64,000 bases of DNA from Allium sativum (lineage: Eukaryota > Streptophyta > Magnoliopsida > Asparagales > Amaryllidaceae), in the NCBI GenBank assembly GCA_030737875.1, contig CM060922.1:228822335-228886334 (forward strand), written 5' to 3'. The notes below the pieces were generated by a model. The model searched no databases, was not told the origin of the DNA, and saw only the letters and a list, made by a program, of their open reading frames with translations. The translations under genes and the position numbers were made by a program. Positions 58,607-64,000 of the stretch are shown piece by piece (within the stretch, counting starts at the first letter, position 1; the number at the start of each line of letters is the position of its first letter).

Positions 58607-61581
58607 ATATGTTTTGGATTTCTAAATTTATAGCGAGTGAACGTATTTATATTTTTAAAATATAAATATATTGTATATTATATGTACCTAAATTCATAGA
58701 AAAACCAACTTTTTAAAGAAAAATGACATATGGGAAGACAACAGTAACAGTGTTGTACATCGAAGATAACATTTTGAGAATCCAAGATTAGTAGGATCTA
58801 GAGTGGCTTTAGCATAAGATGTACAATAAATTTAAAATAAAACGGAGAATCCATATGTTGATATCCTGGAATTGGTAGTATTTTAGATTAGTGGGTACGG
58901 CGATAGAGTCATAGAGTACATGTTGAAACATAAGATAGCTAATGGATTAGGAATATGTATGGATATGTATGTATGTATTGCGCACTGACGACGCTAGTAC
59001 TAGATTTCAATTCAGAATTGGATAATATTTGATGACTTAACGTAAAAAGAAATTGGACTCTGAGAAAGCTATTCGGTATAAAGATTTAGAAATGGAGGTT
59101 AAGAAACCGGTTTGAGCCTAGCCCCAAAAATTTAAACCACTAAGAACATTTCAAAAAGTTTTAGAGAGAGTTTTCAAGTTTTAAATTTAAAACTTTATAA
59201 GTTTTAAAAAATTAATAGTTTAAAAATAGAGTATTGCACTCAAATATATTTTTTTTCAAGAAAAGGAAATAAATTTTTTTTGAAAAATATACGTATACAT
59301 ATATGTGATTGTATAGGGATAGACAAAATAAGCAGAAAAGGATGCTAGAATTTTAAGGTAGCTCTAGAAAACTCTATTTGAACAAATTGGAAAGAAGTTG
59401 GAACAGTAAAAGATGGGTCTAGTATGAAAGAAAATATAGGAGTTTTCATGAAAGATAGGTTGTATGTAAACGTGCTTTGTTAAAGTAACAAGGAAAGGTC
59501 TAGCGAAAGAGGCCTACAAAATATAGCTGAAGCACCATATTTTTCGCTACCTATTTCAACAAGAAATCCAAAAAATAAAATAAACTTTTCTCGTCACTTC
59601 ACGTAGAACACAAAATTTCTCTTTGGGAAAGGTTGATAGAAACTCGATCTTGGTATTTTCTCTTGAAAAGGAATTGTATAGTAAAATAGATAAGTAACTC
59701 AAACTGAGTTAAAGTGAATAACTATTTGAAAAAGAAAAACCATAGTGAACGAACAGAAGTAATCAATCCTATCTTCCCCAGTTTTTAACTTTTAAGAAAG
59801 GTTTTGAAAAGATAAAATTTAGATAATTAAAGATGGTTTAGACAAATGATTAAACTTTTGAAAAAAGAGAGAAAGAAACCAAACTAAACTTGTAGTGCAT
59901 AGTAGATGAGAATTAGCATGGTGATAAAGCTAATGGTGGTGAGTGATTCCAGTAGTGTGCTTGAAATACTAGGTATAGCTAAAGGAATTATTTTCATATG
60001 CGATTAGACCATAAACCTTGAGTAGTAATTGTAGAAAGAATTAAGAGAGTAATTAAGAAGTAAAAGCAAGAAATTGTCAATATTAAGAATTTATAAAGTA
60101 ATATACAAGGATTGAGAAAAAGAATTTTGGAAAATATGTCTTCCAAGTAGTTATTGTTTTAATTGAAGAGTTAAAGAAAAATTTAAAACTTGTACGGTTT
60201 ATATGAAAATAGTAGAGAGAGGAATTCAGAATAGATACATACTAGATAGCGAGTACAAGCTAATTGAAAATGATTTGTTAATTCGCATGAGAATTGAGCT
60301 CTCATGTAAAATAGTAATATAATGGTAAAGACTGAATTTTCGAGCAAAGACCTAAAACCTATTATGCAGCCGTTGTCGAAGTGCAAAGACATATGCTTTA
60401 TTCTATCAATGTTACACTATGCTTTAAACCATATGTCCCTGTAGCTATAATATTAAGTGGTTTAATAAAATTTGGAAACCCATTCAACCATTATACTACA
60501 TAATTTCATTGTTCTCTTATGCTTGTTAACTCTTCTTTAACTCTCTTTGCAAACATTAAGATTTAAAATCTTGATCTAAGCTTTATTTGACCAACAACGT
60601 TTTTGTAAGCAGCTGGATTTGTTTGCAATGTTTATGGTGAAGTACGTGAGCTCTTAACTTATATATGTCATTACAACTGACCAATCTCTATATTAAGATT
60701 GCAAAATGCAAATAAAAATAATTATATATAATACTTTTTTAGATAATATAAGACGAAGTGCTTACGATTTGTAGTTCGGTATTTTGTGATTTAGAAATAA
60801 GATGTCCTACTAGATTTTGACTTGCATGCATTGTGTTTCTAAAAAATATTATATTTCTTTTAAAAAAAGTTGTCCTTCTTCAATGTTTCAATCAAAATTT
60901 GGAATCCTATTCACAAGAAAACAAGTATGTTAATATATGTATACACACACACATATAAACACATATACACACATATTGATGTGTTCGTCTTATTTCTACC
61001 ACATTTCTAATCGTTTGTTTAATATGATGAGGAAAGTGAAAGACATAAAAAAAATTGATCTAAAAAAAGGTGAAATGGTGAATAGAGAGTGGAGAACATC
61101 TATGATGACAGGAACCCTAAAACCAACAAGCAGTGGAGGTAATACAACATGATAGTGCAGTAAGAAGAAAACCCAAAGCAAAACTTGCAGTTAGAAATCT
61201 TGAAACTGCAACAACAAAGATGTCCTGAGAAGAACAGCCATGACAGATCGCAATAACCTAAAATACGGGTGAACCGCAAACCTAACACAGCATAGACACC
61301 AACTATCATACATCACTAAAAACAACAACCAAAGAACCATGAAAAACAATATAGCAGTGGGGTAGAAAGAACAGAGGTAGGTTGCAGCTTCAGCGATTAA
61401 AATGGCAAAAAACAGAGATCCATAGTTGTTGTACTTAGCATATAATCAGAGACTTGCCTATTGAAAAACGTATTCTAGACTAAAATTGAACATAGAAGAG
61501 TTGGAATCAAGAGAGTTGTGAAGCACAAATTTCATAGAAACTGTTTTTCCTTAAAAATAGTCTATACTTTTAACTATTTTA
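58607..61581. other. Decayed AT-rich interior, probably element H, no gene seen
   Basis: About 3 kb directly downstream of the primer-binding site of H, where gag would be expected. No gag or pol motif survives. There is a CA/TA microsatellite at about 60940-60977. Frames are short and unrecognised. Confidence 0.45.
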
Positions 61582-61596
61582 GAGCATCTCCAACTG
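61582..61596 (+). repeat. Possible DNA-transposon terminal repeat (PIF/Harbinger-like)
   Basis: TTA followed by GAGCATCTCCAACTG. GAGCATCTCCAA next to a TTA/TAA triplet is a common start of plant PIF/Harbinger-type elements. The matching right end (CAGTTGGAGATGCTC) was not found by 64000, so this is one-sided evidence. Confidence 0.35.
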
Positions 61597-61668
61597 TTTC
61601 GGAGTTTGGAAATCCGATATTCGAATTTCCGCACTCCGAAAAGCCGGGGAGTCCAACAGTTTTTGAGT

Positions 61669-61814
61669 CCAGGCGCTTGTTCAACAAATGCCTGGATTTT
61701 AGCGTTTGTTGAACAAGCGCATTGAATTTTTTTAAAATCGGCCTCCCACTAAAAAAAGTACGTGTTTTTTCAACAAACGCCTACACATCAGGCGTTTGTT
61801 GAACAAGCGCCTGG
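61669..61814. repeat. Three related palindromes (GCGTTTGTTGAACAAGCGC type)
   Basis: CCAGGCGCTTGTTCAACAAATGCCTGG (27 bp, 61669-61695, arms CCAGGC/GCCTGG with TTGTT/AACAA), GCGTTTGTTGAACAAGCGC (61702-61720) and AGGCGTTTGTTGAACAAGCGCCTGG (61789-61814, arms AGGCG/CGCCT). A half-site, CAACAAACGCC, is at 61771. Each can fold into a hairpin. Confidence 0.85.
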
Positions 61815-61911
61815 AAATTCTGCCAATATCGGGCGCAAATGGCTTCATTTTCCATTTCACACCGATGTTAATTTTCATTTTTAATCTTTTTTTATCAGTT
61901 TCTATATACAT

Positions 61912-63025
61912 ATGCCACCACGTCAAGTCAAGACTAGTAGACGCGTCATTCATCTTCTGATAGATCCAAATGTCGGACCAACACATGTTCCACCATATCC
62001 CACGGTAACTACAGATAGTCTACAAGTATTGCATGACCTGCCAGAGACTATCATACATTAAGTGTATGTTGCTATTGTGATGCCTTAGGTATAATATTTT
62101 ATTTTCAATCAGTAGATCAGGAACCGTTTTACTAAACACGAATGTAATTTTATAGTTTATGTTTACAATAAATAATCATATGTTTAGGTTCGGCATATTA
62201 ATATGCGAGGTAGTTAGGCATGTCGTATGACACATTTTGATCAGTTACCTGAGCTAATATTAGTTAGGCTTCGTGTGACACCATTTGGGCCCTTTTTAGA
62301 CCTATCTAGGTTTGCTCATGTTGATCGATGCCTAGTTGAGGCTCTTATTGAGCGATGGTGGCCTAGTACGTAAACTTTTCACTTCATCGATTATAAGATA
62401 GGGCTTACACCTTTAGATTTTTACATGCTCGCGGGCATTGAGGAGGTCGTGTAGACCGCGTTCCAGCCACTTTGATGATTCATTTGAGGAGGTTGATAGG
62501 TTTTTAGATCAGTTACTGATTTTAGACCCTCAGTCCGTTGTTTCAGGTGTTGTTACCCAACCTACTCTACAAGACTATATAGCTGCCCATAGGACCACTC
62601 AGGATGTGCACACTCCATTTATTAGGGCTTTTTATTATACATTTTAGGCACCATCATTTTTAGCAACAACAAGGGGATTATTAGACTCGGTTTTTTGGCT
62701 AGCCTTGTAGACATTGAGCAGTTGCATACGTTTGATTGGGGTACAACGATATTGGGATATTTGTATGTAGCTTTGGATATTTACACCGTACAGTGCTCCA
62801 AGCAGCTGTACGACATGTGGTATATTCTCCTGTTCTGGTATTACGAGTACATGGAGAATATACACCCCAGACATATCCCTGAGGCCATCACTACACCTTA
62901 TATATACTTTCTAAGACTACGCCGTTGGGGTTCAGCTATGCATCTAGCTCGTAAACCATAGGGTGTGCATAACGAGCTTATGGAGGCATTCACACAGATG
63001 AATATGTGGAAGAGGGAGGGGATTA
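61912..63025 (+). pseudogene. Plant mobile domain (MAIN-like) protein, degraded
   Basis: Resembles the plant mobile domain (PMD, as in MAIN-like proteins), found in host proteins and in some transposons. A 49-codon frame from ATG 61912 (MPPRQVKTSRR) ends in TAA at 62059. From about 62185 comes FDQLPELILVRLRVTPFGP, then VDRCLVEALIERWWPST, a TAG, and TFHFIDYKIGLTPLDFYMLAGI, which is the typical PMD opening (alphabetic order ALxERW, TFH, LtxxDvxxLxGi). After a frameshift at about 62436 comes FEEVDRFLDQLL. A TAG at 62645 follows, then FLATTRGLLDSVFWLAL, another shift, and LHTFDWGTTILGYLYVALD, MWYILLFWYYEYMENIHP and a TAG at about 62960. 62060-62190 may be an intron or a decayed piece. At least four stops and two frameshifts make it a pseudogene. 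Confidence 0.72.
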
Positions 63026-63039
63026 TTATGTGTCCATAT

Positions 63040-64000
63040 TTAAATGGTTTGAAAATGAGCTCGTAACGGCGCGATAGTTCGTTGATTACCGAATTGAAGT
63101 TCGATTGACTGTACCGGGTTCTATATAAACCCGATCTAAGTGCAAATAGTCACGTTTGGACCCTAAGAGTCAAAACTTTGCAACGACGTTGAGAAATACT
63201 GGTTTCGTGTTAATATTTGCAATGTACAGCCAAATTAAAATTTATAAATAGTCGCTATGGATTCATATTAAAATAATAATACGATTAATTTAATCATATA
63301 AAAATAAATTGGATTCAAAATGAACAAATAGTTTTCCAAATTGCCTAGGTTACCAATTCATTATTTACGTTACCGTTGGCTGATTCAAATTATGAATTAA
63401 TCGTTACATAAGCTTAACGATTCGTCTATTATTGTAACGATCTAAGATTTTGAAAATCAAATTTGAATTTAATATGAATTTTAAATAAAATTTGGAAGGT
63501 TTAAATAATCATTGAATCAGATTTCAAGGCGATAATAATATTTAAATGATGGAAAATTAAATTTGTCTGTGGAATTTGTTGCAACAATGTTTGTTTGGAG
63601 AAAACATTTCGTCGTTAGTCGAATTATTAAAACGATTTGAAAATTTTGTTGCTAGAAACGTTAAGAATTTGAAATTAAATTATAATTAAATATTCATCGC
63701 AAAATTTTGTTCAGTTTCTGTTCGCGTAGTCTTAAAATATTTTATAGAAATTTATCGAAAATTTTATTTCGGAAAATAAAAATATATTTTTTGAAACGTA
63801 TTTTAGGGTAACTGTGGTCCTTCTAACACTGTACAGAATCAATCAACCGGTCTGTCTTTATTTCTGTTCTGGGATCATAACACAATATTATATATGATTA
63901 TATTGTTAGTTTGGTGTAACTAGTTGTCGATAATTAAAAACAAGAGAAATCGAAATGGGAAAATTCGGTATACAAATTGTAAGTGAAAGTTAATGGGTTC
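63040..64000 (+). repeat. LTR-like sequence at right edge, truncated by the window
   Basis: The part at 63050-63130 (TTTAAATGG, AACGGCGCGATAGTT, GAAGTTCGATTGACTGTACCGGGT) parallels the reverse complement of C's LTR terminus (47460-47660: ATGGCGTAGCAGTTT, TTGACTGACTATACCGGGTG) and the start of F (12190-12260). It therefore looks like a related Tekay-type LTR in + orientation whose first about 100 bp are missing. A second LTR-like start, TGTAACGATCTAAG, is at 63435. No coding sense is seen. Confidence 0.45.

Noticed and set aside
1..64000. An intact host gene or a new multi-gene system
   Set aside because: All recognisable coding sequence belongs to retrotransposon gag/pol, one antisense remnant and one broken mobile-domain gene; I see no operon-like or cooperating intact gene set.

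Overview
The window reads as repeat-rich nuclear DNA of a flowering plant, probably a eudicot. It is AT-rich and has no intact host gene. Nearly everything that can be identified belongs to Ty3/gypsy LTR retrotransposons of the Tekay/Del (chromovirus) and Tat lineages. There is also one CACTA-type DNA transposon end and a decayed plant-mobile-domain gene. I assign no species.

The main structure is a set of retrotransposons nested inside one another, read from exact LTR boundaries (TG...CA) and 5-bp target-site duplications (TSDs). Element A (Tekay-like, + strand) leaves an integrase/chromodomain remnant at 5350-6355, a poly-G polypurine tract, and a 3' LTR starting at 6523. Only 6 bases into that LTR, element B (Tat-like, - strand, 6529-51770, TSD GTAAC) is inserted; A's LTR resumes at 51776 and ends near 54497. 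Inside B sits element C (Tekay, - strand, 9567-47698, TSD CGTTT), which has about 5-kb LTRs and a broken gag-pol at 38190-42426. The left LTR of C has taken two further insertions. One is D (Tat-like, - strand, 9736-19085, TSD CTTAG), which has gag but no pol. The other is E (- strand, 20119-33224, TSD AGGTC), a large non-autonomous element with two about 5.8-kb LTRs around a 1.45-kb non-coding core. The gag of D is in turn split by F, a 4.7-kb solo LTR (+ strand, 11905-16588, TSD TCTCT) related to the LTR of E. Divergence between paired LTRs, counted by eye in sample stretches, falls from B (about 8%) through C and D (about 4%) to E (about 1-2%), which agrees with the nesting order.

Left flank (1-5349): AT-rich sequence with 57-bp and 46-bp tandem repeats, a probable LTR 3' part ending at 3310, then AT-rich sequence ending in a CACTA-type terminus at 5349 that cuts the integrase of A. 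Right flank (54498-64000): a Tat-type LTR (55139-55816), a probable Tekay-type 5' LTR with primer-binding site (ending 58592), a long decayed AT-rich stretch, a degraded plant-mobile-domain (MAIN-like) coding region (61912-63025) preceded by repeated palindromes, and an LTR-like segment at the right edge.

No functional gene set remains. The elements with coding remnants (A, B, C, D) all carry stops, frameshifts or missing pol, and B, D and E could only have moved with enzymes supplied in trans. I found no CRISPR array, rRNA, tRNA or recognisable host pathway. The points most worth following are the nested chronology, element E, the gag-only Tat elements with transcribed tandem repeats, and the palindrome-flanked mobile-domain pseudogene.
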